A stretch of 64,000 bases of DNA from Chitinophaga tropicalis. Its GTDB lineage: Bacteria > Bacteroidota > Bacteroidia > Chitinophagales > Chitinophagaceae. A program made the translations under genes and the position numbers. The stretch's first letter is position 1. Every line of letters begins with the position of its first letter. The stretch lies in the NCBI RefSeq assembly GCF_009758205.1, contig NZ_WRXN01000001.1, forward strand, positions 1,178,001-1,242,000. Reading direction: 5' to 3'. Of the stretch, positions 8,421 to 16,836 are shown piece after piece. The notes beneath the pieces were generated by a model that worked only from the letters and a program-made list of their open reading frames with translations, had not been told where the DNA came from and ran no database searches.

Positions 8421-9647
8421 TTAGATTTTTGGATGACAAATGTAGAATTTTTTTACGGGTATAGCCAGTGTGTGACTTACCAGTGCATTATCAATAGACG
8501 AAATGTCTTTTACAGTTCCGTCTTTGAAAAGAATATTAATCTTTTCATCCTGGTCATTATAGGTACTGAGACTGGCTGTTCCCGTAAAAACAAAGTAGTC
8601 CAGTTCCTTTCCGGTAATGCCGTATTGTTTTTGCACCTTTTCTCTTAACGTGTTGATACTCACCATATCAAACGATTCGTTGCTCAATACGCATTTGAAT
8701 AACTCCCTGTTAGTGAGCCACTTACACAGAAGTGCCAGCACTTTGTCAGAGTGTTGGGCCCATACCTTGATAGCGCTCAGTATGTCATAGTCATCCAGCA
8801 GACAGAACTGTTGCAAACAGGCTGGCTCCTGTTCAAAGTTGGCGTCAGATATCTTATGATAAAGGAAATACTCCAGGGCAGGAGAGGCGTAGAGGGAAAC
8901 ACCCTTTAATGCCAGCTCTTTAGCTCTGCGTAGTATTTTCACAAGCATATTCTCCGCGCTCAGCACTGTTTTATGCAGGTATACCTGCCAGTACATGAGG
9001 CGGCGCGCTACAATGAATTTTTCTATTGAATAGATGCCTTTCTCTTCTACCATCAGCTCTCCACGGTGCACGGTGAGCATTTTTATGATCCTGTCATATC
9101 CTATTACCCCTTCCGAAACGCCGGTATAGAAGCTGTCACGGTTAAGGTAATCCATCCTGTCTACATCCAGCTGGCTGGAAACCAGCTGATGCAGGAACGT
9201 CTTATGATAACGGCCGTTAAAGATTTCTATTGTCAGCGTCAGGGCGCCCTTCATCTCCTTATTCAGCTCCTCCATCAGCCAGTGACTGATCTTTTCGTGG
9301 GATACCCCTTCTATGATGCCATTCTCCAGTGCATGAGAATAGGGCCCATGTCCCACATCATGCAAAAGTATGGCCATCTTTGCAGCAACCTCTTCCTCTG
9401 CGGTAATATCTACCCCCTTGCTCTTCAGTTCCTGTAAAGCACAGCTCATCAGGTGATACGCGCCCATACTGTGGTGAAAACGGGTATGCATGGCTCCCGG
9501 GTAGACCAGGTGGGCCAAAGCCATCTGATGGATCCTGCGCAGCCTCTGGTAGTAAGGATGGGAAATCAGTGCAAAGATCAGCGGATGATCTATCGTAATG
9601 AAGCCATATACCGGATCGTTTACAATTTTACGCTTGCGTTCTGCCAT
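8421..9647 (-). CDS. HD-domain phosphohydrolase (dGTPase/SAMHD1-like)
   Basis: 408 residues. Conserved HD-superfamily metal motifs are visible: TRFHHSMGAYHLM (His), LLHDVGHGPYSH (His-Asp doublet), and a downstream SQLDVDRMDYLNRDS (Asp). This order is that of the dGTP triphosphohydrolase/SAMHD1-like branch common in Bacteroidota. It is cytoplasmic, probably acting on nucleotides; the substrate is inferred. A TAGCTTTG box on the minus strand at 9670-9677 is well placed as its -7 promoter element. It is transcribed away from porX. Confidence 0.9.
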   Translation of the reverse strand: MAERKRKIVNDPVYGFITIDHPLIFALISHPYYQRLRRIHQMALAHLVYPGAMHTRFHHSMGAYHLMSCALQELKSKGVDITAEEEVAAKMAILLHDVGHGPYSHALENGIIEGVSHEKISHWLMEELNKEMKGALTLTIEIFNGRYHKTFLHQLVSSQLDVDRMDYLNRDSFYTGVSEGVIGYDRIIKMLTVHRGELMVEEKGIYSIEKFIVARRLMYWQVYLHKTVLSAENMLVKILRRAKELALKGVSLYASPALEYFLYHKISDANFEQEPACLQQFCLLDDYDILSAIKVWAQHSDKVLALLCKWLTNRELFKCVLSNESFDMVSINTLREKVQKQYGITGKELDYFVFTGTASLSTYNDQDEKINILFKDGTVKDISSIDNALVSHTLAIPVKKFYICHPKI

Positions 9648-9669
9648 TTACCGTTATCCTTTAGCTAGA

Positions 9670-9677
9670 CAAAGCTA
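9670..9677 (-). promoter_or_regulatory. Predicted -7 promoter element of the HD gene
   Basis: Minus-strand TAGCTTTG matches the Bacteroidota TAnnTTTG consensus exactly and ends 22 nt before the ATG at 9647. No clear TTG -33 element is seen at the usual distance. The remaining gap up to porX (9648-9952) holds no other gene. Confidence 0.5.
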
Positions 9678-9952
9678 CGTTAAGGAATTATTATCTGTAA
9701 CTTTTTCTAATGTATAGACGTGGAAAGCCGGTTTTCCCCCTACTGCAACACACCGGTTTAACACGTTTTTTCTATTTTTATGACTAAAATAATTAATATC
9801 TGGACGATATTAAATGGAACTGCCTGTTTTTTAACAATTTATTGGGGGCACAGCCAATACAGGGAACGGTTTTTGACAAAATAGAATCTTACCTTGAGAA
9901 AGATAGTTGCCACAGTAAACTATTTCTGTAAAACATATAATAATATATTTGA

Positions 9953-11506
9953 ATGAGTCAAATAAATATACTTTGGGTTGATGATGAGATCGAATCGCTG
10001 AAATCGCAGATCATATTCCTTGAAAACAAAGGATATAAAGTATCAGCACTTACAAACGGCTATGATGCCCTGGAATTTCTGAAAGACCAGGTGGTGGACG
10101 TGGTGCTGCTGGATGAATCCATGCCCGGTATAACAGGACTTGAAACACTCAGTAAAATAAAAGAGATAGATCAGCAGATACCGGTGGTGATGATCACAAA
10201 GAACGAAGCGGAAAATGTAATGGACGACGCCATCGGCTCCCAGATCACAGATTACCTGATCAAACCGGTAAATCCGAACCAGGTGCTGCTATCCCTGAAA
10301 AAGATCATTGACAATAAACGGCTGGTGGCCGAAAAGACCACCATCGCCTACCAGCAGCAGTTCAGGGAACTGTTTATGGCCCTCAATTCCAACCCGGACC
10401 ATAATGAATGGATGGATATCTATAAGAAACTGGTGTACTGGGAAATGGAAATGGCCAAGACCAACAGCCCGGAAATGCTGGAAGTATTAAATACACAGAA
10501 AGCAGAAGCCAATACGGAGTTTGCCAAGTTCATCAGCCGGAACTATGCCAGCTGGGTGCATCCCAAAGCAAAGGATGCCCCCATTATGTCACATACCCTG
10601 TTCAGGGAAAAGATAGTACCAGCCCTGGACAGTGAAGTATCCAACTTCGTTATAATAATAGATAACCTGCGGTTTGACCAGTGGAAAGCAATACTGCCCA
10701 TTTTCCTGGAATCTTTCAGGCTGGTGCAGGAAGACACTTTCTACAGTATTCTGCCCACTTCCACACAGTACAGCCGCAATGCCATCTTTGCAGGGATGCT
10801 GCCGGTAGATATTGAGCACCGGTTCCCGGAAGAATGGAAGAACGATGATGAAGAAGGCGGGAAGAACCTCTATGAAGAGACCTTCCTGGCAGATCAGCTG
10901 TACCGGCTCAAAATGGACTCCCGCTTTTCATATACCAAGATAACTACCCATCACGACGGACAGCATCTTGTTAACAATATCCATAACCTGATGGATTATC
11001 CGCTGAACGTCATCGTTTACAACTTTGTGGATATGCTCAGCCATGCCCGCACAGAAATGGAAGTGCTGAAAGAACTGGCAGGAGATGAGACCTCCTACAG
11101 GTCTATCACGGCCAGCTGGTTTGAACATTCTCCCCTGCACCAGGCGCTGAGAAAGCTTTCCGAAAAGAAGATCAACCTGATCGTGGCTACAGACCATGGT
11201 AACGTAAGGGTGAAAACGCCGGTAAAAGTAATAGGGGATAAGCAGACCACTACTAACCTGCGTTACAAACACGGCCGTAACCTGAATTATGACACGAAGG
11301 AAGTGCTGGCTTTCCGTGACCCGAGAGAGGCCGGTTTACCCAAGCCAAATGTGAACTCTTCCTATATTTTTGCGAAAGAGGACGGTTACCTGTGTTATCC
11401 TAACAATTATAATTACTTCGTAAACTTTTACAGGAATACTTTCCAGCATGGGGGAATTTCACTGGAAGAAGTGATTGTGCCCGTAGCGAGGCTGGTGAGT
11501 AAGTAA
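9953..11506 (+). CDS. porX: T9SS response regulator / PglZ-domain protein PorX
   Basis: 517 residues. Residues 1-125 are a CheY-like receiver: acidic pocket WVDDE with Asp10/Asp11, phospho-acceptor Asp54 in LLDESMPG, switch Thr in MITKN, and Lys in DYLIKPVNP. Residues about 210-515 are a PglZ/alkaline-phosphatase-like domain with the DNLRFDQW and ATDHGN metal-site motifs. This receiver-PglZ fusion is PorX, which with the histidine kinase PorY controls the type IX secretion system and is reported to act as a nucleotide phosphodiesterase. No PorY gene is present here. A TATATTTG sequence 1 nt upstream of the ATG is too close to serve as its promoter in the usual way. Confidence 0.95.
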   Translation: MSQINILWVDDEIESLKSQIIFLENKGYKVSALTNGYDALEFLKDQVVDVVLLDESMPGITGLETLSKIKEIDQQIPVVMITKNEAENVMDDAIGSQITDYLIKPVNPNQVLLSLKKIIDNKRLVAEKTTIAYQQQFRELFMALNSNPDHNEWMDIYKKLVYWEMEMAKTNSPEMLEVLNTQKAEANTEFAKFISRNYASWVHPKAKDAPIMSHTLFREKIVPALDSEVSNFVIIIDNLRFDQWKAILPIFLESFRLVQEDTFYSILPTSTQYSRNAIFAGMLPVDIEHRFPEEWKNDDEEGGKNLYEETFLADQLYRLKMDSRFSYTKITTHHDGQHLVNNIHNLMDYPLNVIVYNFVDMLSHARTEMEVLKELAGDETSYRSITASWFEHSPLHQALRKLSEKKINLIVATDHGNVRVKTPVKVIGDKQTTTNLRYKHGRNLNYDTKEVLAFRDPREAGLPKPNVNSSYIFAKEDGYLCYPNNYNYFVNFYRNTFQHGGISLEEVIVPVARLVSK

Positions 11507-11511
11507 ATCCT

Positions 11512-11519
11512 TATTTTTG
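11512..11519 (+). promoter_or_regulatory. TAnnTTTG box just upstream of the 11524 gene
   Basis: TATTTTTG starts 6 nt after the porX stop codon and ends 4 nt before the next ATG. A Bacteroidota transcript starting about 7 nt downstream of the box would be nearly leaderless. A -33 TTG inside the end of porX is not obvious. Confidence 0.35.
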
Positions 11520-11523
11520 CCGC

Positions 11524-11856
11524 ATGAATTTTAAAGTTACGCCCAATAACCTGACCCGTCTCGAAAAGATCTTCGGAGAGGCAAAGTATGAGTTGCGTTT
11601 CGAAAAAGGAACGTTCAACTCCGGCTATTGTGTACTGGAACACAAAAAGGTGGTTGTAGTCAATAAATTCCTGAACCTTGAAGGCCGCATCAACACCCTG
11701 CTGGATATCCTTGCTTCCATGCAGCTGGATGAATCGGTGCTTACGCCGGAATCGCTGAAGCTGTATAAACAGATCGTCAGCAACAAGGCCGCCACTGCAG
11801 CAGATGCAGGAGAGGAACCATTACCACCTTCACCAGAACAACCTACAGAAAATTGA
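11524..11856 (+). CDS. Conserved hypothetical protein, no recognised domain
   Basis: 110 residues. The N-terminal half (MNFKVTPNNLTRLEKIFGEA, then YELRFEKGTFNSGYCVLE and KKVVVVNKFLNLEGRI) predicts an alpha/beta fold, followed by helices (TLLDILASMQL) and a disordered Ala/Pro/Glu tail. No signal peptide or membrane segment is present. It begins 17 bp after porX, and its stop overlaps the TTG start of the next gene, so it belongs to the same transcription unit as the PhnP-like hydrolase. I do not recognise the family; its place after porX hints at no specific role. Confidence 0.72.
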   Translation: MNFKVTPNNLTRLEKIFGEAKYELRFEKGTFNSGYCVLEHKKVVVVNKFLNLEGRINTLLDILASMQLDESVLTPESLKLYKQIVSNKAATAADAGEEPLPPSPEQPTEN

Positions 11857-12620
11857 AAGTAACCTTTCTTGGAACAGGCACTTCGCAAGGCGTACCGGTT
11901 ATTGCATGCGGCTGTGAAGTATGTACCTCTGCCGACCCGCGGGACAAGCGGTTGCGCAGCAGCATCATGTTTACCGGTATCCCCGCCGGCAACATAGTGG
12001 TAGATACCACGCCTGACTTCCGTTCACAGATGCTGAGAGCCAACGTAAAACATATGGAGGCCGTACTGGTAACCCATTCCCATAAAGATCATATTGCCGG
12101 CATGGACGATATCCGCGCCTTCAACTACTTCCAGCAAAGAGCTATAGACATCTTTGCCACAGAGTTTACCCAGCAGGTGATAAAACGGGAGTTTTCCTAT
12201 GCCTTTACCGAACATAAATATCCCGGCATACCTGAACTGAACCTCCGTACCATTCATAGTGAACCATTTGAGGTGAACGGACAAAACGTTGTGCCCATCA
12301 ATGTCATGCACCACCAGATGCCCGTACTGGGCTTCCGCGTGGGGGATTTTACCTATATAACCGACGCCAATTTCATTGCAGACGAGGAGAAAGAAAAGAT
12401 CAGAGGCTCCAAAGTACTGGTGCTGAATGCGCTGCGCCGGGAGAAACATATTTCTCATTTTACGCTGGATGAAGCCATTGCAGTAGCACAGGAGCTGAAA
12501 GTGCCACAGGTGTACTTCACGCATATCAGTCACCAGATGGGAAAGCATGCTGACGTGATCCGGGAACTGCCCCCGGGAATGTCACTCGCCTATGACGGAT
12601 TGGAAGTAGATTTGTCGTAA
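11853..12620 (+). CDS. MBL-fold metallo-hydrolase, PhnP-like phosphodiesterase family
   Basis: 255 residues starting at TTG (11853), which overlaps the upstream TGA as TTGA. The N-terminus FLGTGTSQGVPVIACGC is the canonical start of the PhnP/RNase Z-like branch and fixes this start. The zinc motif is VTHSHKDHIAGMDDIR, and the C-terminal YFTHISHQMGKH carries the remaining ligands. CGCEVC is the family's Cys cluster, which binds a structural zinc in PhnP. It is a probable cytoplasmic phosphodiesterase, substrate unknown. The TTGA overlap implies translational coupling to the preceding gene. Confidence 0.85.
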   Translation: MKVTFLGTGTSQGVPVIACGCEVCTSADPRDKRLRSSIMFTGIPAGNIVVDTTPDFRSQMLRANVKHMEAVLVTHSHKDHIAGMDDIRAFNYFQQRAIDIFATEFTQQVIKREFSYAFTEHKYPGIPELNLRTIHSEPFEVNGQNVVPINVMHHQMPVLGFRVGDFTYITDANFIADEEKEKIRGSKVLVLNALRREKHISHFTLDEAIAVAQELKVPQVYFTHISHQMGKHADVIRELPPGMSLAYDGLEVDLS

Positions 12621-12646
12621 CTTCCGGGTAATTGATTTGTTGACCC

Positions 12647-13282
12647 ATGACCCAGCATCCAGTATGGAAGGAATACTTCCGCTTTTCACGGAAAGAAAGA
12701 TCAGGCATCCTTATACTGCTACTTTTATCAGTAGTATGCTTTGCCCTGCCTGTATCCCGGCCGCAATACCATCCCGCTGTAATAACACAGGCGCCGGCTT
12801 CACTGAAGGAAATGAAGACTTTCAGAGAGCCCGTTAAAAAGAAGGCAGCACCTGCGTATGTGCGTAAAGTCTATACTTTAGATATTAACAAGGCTGATTC
12901 AGCTGCCTGGGAAGCATTGCCGGGAATAGGGCCGGTACTGGCGGCGCGTATCGTACGCTTCCGGGACAAACTGGGAGGCTTTTACTCTATTGCCCAGGTA
13001 GGAGAAACTTATGGTTTACCAGATAGCACATTTAAAAAAATTCAAGCTTCCCTGCAATTGCATAAGGTTTCACTAAAAAAACTGGATATCAACCAGACAG
13101 ATGAAAAAACTTTGGCCCAACACCCGTACATACGTTATAAACTGGCCAGGGTAATTGTGCTGTATCGTAGTAACAACGGGCCTTTCAGGCTGCCGGAGCA
13201 GCTTCTGGAGCTACCATTGGTAGATGACAGTATTTATCGTAAACTTGAACATTACATCAAAACAGAAAATTCCCCATTATGA
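12647..13282 (+). CDS. Membrane-anchored helix-hairpin-helix (ComEA-like) protein
   Basis: 211 residues. A hydrophobic segment at about 20-38 (GILILLLLSVVCFALPV) follows a basic N-terminus and probably anchors the protein in the inner membrane. Residues 80-130 contain a helix-hairpin-helix motif (DINKADSAAWEALPGIGPVL), and a second, weaker one follows near 145 (LDINQTDEKTLAQHPYI). HhH motifs bind DNA backbones, and ComEA homologues take part in DNA uptake. Here a DNA-binding role is inferred from the motif alone. It starts 26 bp after the PhnP-like gene and overlaps the acyl-CoA dehydrogenase start as ATGA. Confidence 0.82.
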   Translation: MTQHPVWKEYFRFSRKERSGILILLLLSVVCFALPVSRPQYHPAVITQAPASLKEMKTFREPVKKKAAPAYVRKVYTLDINKADSAAWEALPGIGPVLAARIVRFRDKLGGFYSIAQVGETYGLPDSTFKKIQASLQLHKVSLKKLDINQTDEKTLAQHPYIRYKLARVIVLYRSNNGPFRLPEQLLELPLVDDSIYRKLEHYIKTENSPL

Positions 13283-14418
13283 ACTTTGAGCCTACCGAAA
13301 TGCAGCAGCAGATTACGGAAATGATTCGCAACTTTGGAAAAACAAACATTCAGCCCCATGTCCTGGAGTGGGACGAAAACCAGACCTTCCCCGCTCATCT
13401 GTTTAAACAAATGGGAGAGCTGGGCCTCATGGGAGTGCTGGTACCTCAACAGTATGGCGGCAGCGGACTGGGGTACCTGGAATACGTGACCGTTATCAGC
13501 GAAGTAGCCAGATTCTGCGGCGCTATCGGCCTGAGCCTGGCAGCACACAATTCTCTTTGTACCGGGCATATCCTCCAGTTTGGATCAGAAGAGCAGAAAC
13601 AACGTTATTTACCCCGTCTTGCCAGTGGAGAATGGATAGGTGCATGGGGACTGACAGAGCCCAACACCGGTTCTGATGCTATGAACATGAAATGTGTAGC
13701 ACAGCAGGATGGTGACGAATGGGTCATTAACGGTACCAAATGCTGGATCACCCATGGTAAAAGCGGAGACGTGGCTGTAGTGATAGCCCGTACCGGAAAT
13801 GTGCGCGATAGTCATGGTATGACGGCTTTTGTAGTGGAAAGAGGTACTCCGGGTTTCAGCGGAGGAAAGAAAGAGAATAAGCTGGGCATGCGGGCTTCAG
13901 AAACAGCGGAGATGATCTTCGACAATTGCCGTATCCCAGCCTCCAATATACTTGGACAGCCGGGAGAAGGATTTATCCAGTCCATGAAAGTGCTGGATGG
14001 CGGAAGGATCTCTATTGCCGCACTATCTCTCGGTATTGCCAAAGGCGCTTATGAAGCGGCGCTGAAATACGCACAGGAACGTCATCAGTTTGATAAGCCT
14101 ATTGCCAGCTTCCAGGGTATTTCCTTTAAACTGGCAGATATGGCTACCGAGATCATGGCGGCAGAGCTGCTTACCATGCAGGCTGCAGATGGCAAGACCC
14201 GTGGTCAAGTAGTGACAAAGCAGGCGGCAATGGCTAAATACTATGCTTCTGAAGTAGCGGTGAAAACAGCTAATGAAGCAGTACAGGTGTTTGGCGGTTA
14301 TGGTTATACCAAAGATTTTCCTGTAGAGAAATTCTATCGTGATGCGAAGCTGTGTACTATAGGAGAAGGTACTTCTGAAATACAGAAAATGGTAATAGCG
14401 CGTGAGGCATTGAAATAA
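13279..14418 (+). CDS. Acyl-CoA dehydrogenase (short/branched-chain type)
   Basis: 379 residues, normal for the family. FAD- and substrate-binding motifs WGLTEPNTGSDA and WITHGKSGDVAVV lie in the middle domain, and VFGGYGYTKDFPVEKFYRDAK is split across the C-terminal domain. The catalytic Glu is in the C-terminal GEGTSEIQ, where short-chain enzymes have YEGTSEIQ. It catalyses alpha-beta desaturation of an acyl-CoA with transfer of electrons to ETF; chain length cannot be fixed by eye. It overlaps the HhH gene by 4 nt and is the last gene of its operon, ended by the terminator at 14462-14498. Confidence 0.93.
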   Translation: MNFEPTEMQQQITEMIRNFGKTNIQPHVLEWDENQTFPAHLFKQMGELGLMGVLVPQQYGGSGLGYLEYVTVISEVARFCGAIGLSLAAHNSLCTGHILQFGSEEQKQRYLPRLASGEWIGAWGLTEPNTGSDAMNMKCVAQQDGDEWVINGTKCWITHGKSGDVAVVIARTGNVRDSHGMTAFVVERGTPGFSGGKKENKLGMRASETAEMIFDNCRIPASNILGQPGEGFIQSMKVLDGGRISIAALSLGIAKGAYEAALKYAQERHQFDKPIASFQGISFKLADMATEIMAAELLTMQAADGKTRGQVVTKQAAMAKYYASEVAVKTANEAVQVFGGYGYTKDFPVEKFYRDAKLCTIGEGTSEIQKMVIAREALK

Positions 14419-14461
14419 AAACAGAAATACTTCTCTTTTTAAGCGGCCGCAGGCCCCGCAA

Positions 14462-14498
14462 AAAAAATCCCTTTTGCCGAAGGCAAAAGGGATTTTTT
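14462..14498 (+). terminator. Strong rho-independent terminator
   Basis: A perfect 17-bp stem with a 3-nt loop: A6 then TCCCTTTTGCC, loop GAA, GGCAAAAGGGA then T6. It lies 44 bp after the acyl-CoA dehydrogenase stop. The A-tract on the left would let it work in reverse as well, but the next gene downstream is on the plus strand. Confidence 0.92.
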
Positions 14499-14555
14499 TA
14501 TTTAATAAAGCTATCCTTCCCTTTTATTAACTTCAGTCTCCAAATTAACTATGTC

Positions 14556-16181
14556 ATGAATTTCGAAGAAAAACTACACCAGATATTCCCCACCGCAGAC
14601 GCTATTCCCGCCCAGTACCAGCTGGAAGGAGAGCTGCATCAGCGGGAATATCTCTCAGACGGTGAAATGAAACCCTGGAACGGAGACGTACATACGGTGC
14701 TGTCGCCCATCTGTATACAGACCCCAAACGGACTGGAAAGGAAAGTGATAGGGTCTTACCCTCTCTGCGGACAGGCAGAAGCGATAGCCGCCCTGAACGC
14801 CGCCGTAGAAGCATATGATGACGGCAGGGGAGAATGGCCTACCATGCCGGTATCAGAAAGGATTGCCTGTATGGAGAAGTTCACCGGCAAAATGATAGCC
14901 AGGAAAGATGAGATCGTGAAGCTCATCATGTGGGAGATAGGAAAGTCCTGGGCAGATTCCATAAAAGAGTTTGACCGCACTGTAGAATACATCAACGCTA
15001 CTATAGATGCACTGAAAGACCTGGACCGTAACTCCAGCCGTTTTGAAATAGAACAGGGCATTATAGGGCAGATACGCCGTTCCCCGCTGGGAGTGGTGCT
15101 CTGTATGGGACCGTTCAACTATCCGCTGAATGAGACCTTCACCACGCTTATTCCTGCCCTGATCATGGGTAATACCCTGCTGTTCAAACCTCCGAAACAC
15201 GGTACCTTATTACACTACCCGCTGCTGGAAGCATTTGGCAGCTGTTTCCCGAAAGGAGTGGTAAATACCATTTACGGCCGTGGCAATGTAATAGTGGCGC
15301 CACTGATGGAATCAGGCAAGATCAACGTATTGACCCTGATAGGCAGCAGCAAGGTAGCTAACCAGCTGAAGAAGAGCCATCCGAAAGTGAACAGGCTGAG
15401 AGCAATACTTGGGCTGGACGCAAAGAATGCAGCTATCATCACAGACAAGGCAGACCTGGACCTGGCAGTGAAGGAATGTGTATTAGGCTCTCTTTCTTTC
15501 AACGGCCAGCGTTGTACCGCATTGAAGATACTGTTTGTGCACAGTAAAGTGGCGGATGCTTTCCTGCAGAAGCTCAGCGACGCTATCAGCAAGCTGAAAG
15601 TGGGTATGCCATGGGAGAAGGATGTGTTCCTGACCCCGCTGCCTGAGCCTCAGAAGCCGGCCTATCTGAAAGAATGTATAGAGGATGCGCTGGCTAACGG
15701 CGCTAAGATCGTTAATGAGAACGGAGGTGCTGCCTTTGAATCGTTCGTTTACCCGGCGGTGTTATACCCGGTAAATGAGAAGATGAAGCTGTACAGGGAA
15801 GAACAGTTTGGTCCGTTGATCCCGGTATTACCGTTTGACGATATTGAAACGCCGATAGAATACCTGATAGAATCAGATCATGGTCAGCAGGTAAGTCTCT
15901 TCTCTAACGACGCCGGAGAGCTTGCTTCCCTGATAGATCCGCTGGTGAACCAGGTAAGCCGGGTAAATATCAACTGTCAGTGTCAGCGTGGTCCGGATGT
16001 ATATCCGTTTACAGGACGCAAGGATTCTGCAGAAGGTACATTGAGCATCCCGGATGCGCTGCGTGCATTTTCTATCCGCACAATGGTGGCAACAAAACAG
16101 ACGGAAGAGAATAAAAAACTGATAAATCAGATAGTAACAGAGCAGACTTCAAATTTTTTGTCAACAAAATATATATTCTAA
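14556..16181 (+). CDS. GapN-like aldehyde dehydrogenase (NADP-dependent glyceraldehyde-3-phosphate dehydrogenase family)
   Basis: 541 residues. Aldehyde dehydrogenase superfamily: PFNYPLNETF carries the oxyanion Asn, LLFKPPKHG the cofactor Lys, and FNGQRCTALK the nucleophile Cys320, with GQRCTA typical of GapN. GapN oxidises glyceraldehyde-3-phosphate to 3-phosphoglycerate with NADP. The position 34 residues before the Cys, where the general-base Glu normally sits (E268/C302 spacing), is Gly286 in ILGLDAKN instead of the usual LELGGKN. Water activation must therefore differ or the reaction may not be simple hydrolysis. The gene has its own unit after the 14462 terminator. The superfamily is certain; GapN activity is likely but unproven. 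Confidence 0.85.
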   Translation: MNFEEKLHQIFPTADAIPAQYQLEGELHQREYLSDGEMKPWNGDVHTVLSPICIQTPNGLERKVIGSYPLCGQAEAIAALNAAVEAYDDGRGEWPTMPVSERIACMEKFTGKMIARKDEIVKLIMWEIGKSWADSIKEFDRTVEYINATIDALKDLDRNSSRFEIEQGIIGQIRRSPLGVVLCMGPFNYPLNETFTTLIPALIMGNTLLFKPPKHGTLLHYPLLEAFGSCFPKGVVNTIYGRGNVIVAPLMESGKINVLTLIGSSKVANQLKKSHPKVNRLRAILGLDAKNAAIITDKADLDLAVKECVLGSLSFNGQRCTALKILFVHSKVADAFLQKLSDAISKLKVGMPWEKDVFLTPLPEPQKPAYLKECIEDALANGAKIVNENGGAAFESFVYPAVLYPVNEKMKLYREEQFGPLIPVLPFDDIETPIEYLIESDHGQQVSLFSNDAGELASLIDPLVNQVSRVNINCQCQRGPDVYPFTGRKDSAEGTLSIPDALRAFSIRTMVATKQTEENKKLINQIVTEQTSNFLSTKYIF

Positions 16182-16336
16182 ACAAAATCGTATTACTGAC
16201 AAAAAGACGGTTACCGTGTTAAAAGCGAGTTGTTTAGTTATGTGATAAAATGGTAATGTGTGATAAGTGCTCAAATTATTTTGCAAAAAAATGAGTATTA
16301 GCATATTAGGGTGATGGAATTGTGAATTAAGAACGT

Positions 16337-16457
16337 TAAATTTGGGTTAATTCATCACTCTTTACCATTTATCAACCTTCAACAAAAAAGAAAGACAATC
16401 GAAACAACTTTACGCAACCCAAGGAAAGGGCATCCGCTATCAGCGGATGCTTTTTTT
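16337..16457 (+). ncRNA. Candidate small RNA or long 3' UTR ending in an orphan terminator
   Basis: The 354-bp gap 16182-16535 holds no gene. TAAATTTG at 16337-16344 matches the -7 consensus, and about 107 nt downstream of the implied start is a perfect terminator hairpin at 16430-16450 followed by T7. This could encode a short RNA of about 100 nt. Against this, no TTG is placed at the right -33 distance (nearest spacer 14 nt), and the same terminator could simply end the gapN transcript 250 nt after its stop. Confidence 0.3.
16430..16457 (+). terminator. Rho-independent terminator
   Basis: The 9-bp perfect stem GCATCCGCT, loop ATC, AGCGGATGC, is followed by seven T. It serves the gapN-side plus-strand transcript or the candidate small RNA. 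Confidence 0.85.
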
Positions 16458-16476
16458 CTTCTGTAAGTTGAAATGG

Positions 16477-16512
16477 AAAAGCCGCTTCAGTCAGTTGACC
16501 GGAGCGGCTTTT
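16477..16512 (-). terminator. Hairpin downstream of the 16536 gene
   Basis: The 10-bp stem AAAAGCCGCT / AGCGGCTTTT has a 16-nt loop. It lies 23 bp past the stop of the small minus-strand gene. The T-rich arm lies inside the stem, so termination may work on either strand. Confidence 0.55.
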
Positions 16513-16535
16513 GAATTATTTGTTTGTTCACACCG

Positions 16536-16736
16536 TTAGTGTTCCAGGAAATCATCTTCTTTCTTATCTTCTGCCTGTCCGGCTCTTTTCTCAATATCGT
16601 TAAACCATTTCTCTACAGTACCTGCAAGAAAGACAGGCACTTTACCACTTACATATTCTTTCAGGATCTCGAAGGTTTTTAATGCCTGCTCATTGGTAAG
16701 TCCTGCTTTTTCTTTTAGTTCTTTTAAGAGGTCCAT
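16536..16736 (-). CDS. Small helical hypothetical protein
   Basis: 66 residues, highly charged and predicted almost entirely helical (MDLLKELKEKAGLTNEQALK, then TFEILKEYVSGKVPVFLAG), ending in an acidic EDKKEDDFLEH tail. No signal or membrane segment. Small proteins of this look are common single genes in Bacteroidota; I do not recognise a named family. It has a likely terminator downstream and, upstream on the minus strand, TACCTTTA, one mismatch from the -7 consensus. It is divergent from the membrane protein gene at 16837. Confidence 0.7.
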   Translation of the reverse strand: MDLLKELKEKAGLTNEQALKTFEILKEYVSGKVPVFLAGTVEKWFNDIEKRAGQAEDKKEDDFLEH

Positions 16737-16836
16737 ATTTATTTACTTTGTTTAAAGGTAAAGAGAAAATATTGCAGTAAGAGATATTGTAAATAATGGT
16801 AATTTGAGCTTCGTTTCAATACCTATACCTATATCT

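Noticed and set aside
9944..9951. TATATTTG just before porX as its promoter
   Set aside because: The box ends 1 nt before the ATG, so a transcript would begin inside the gene.
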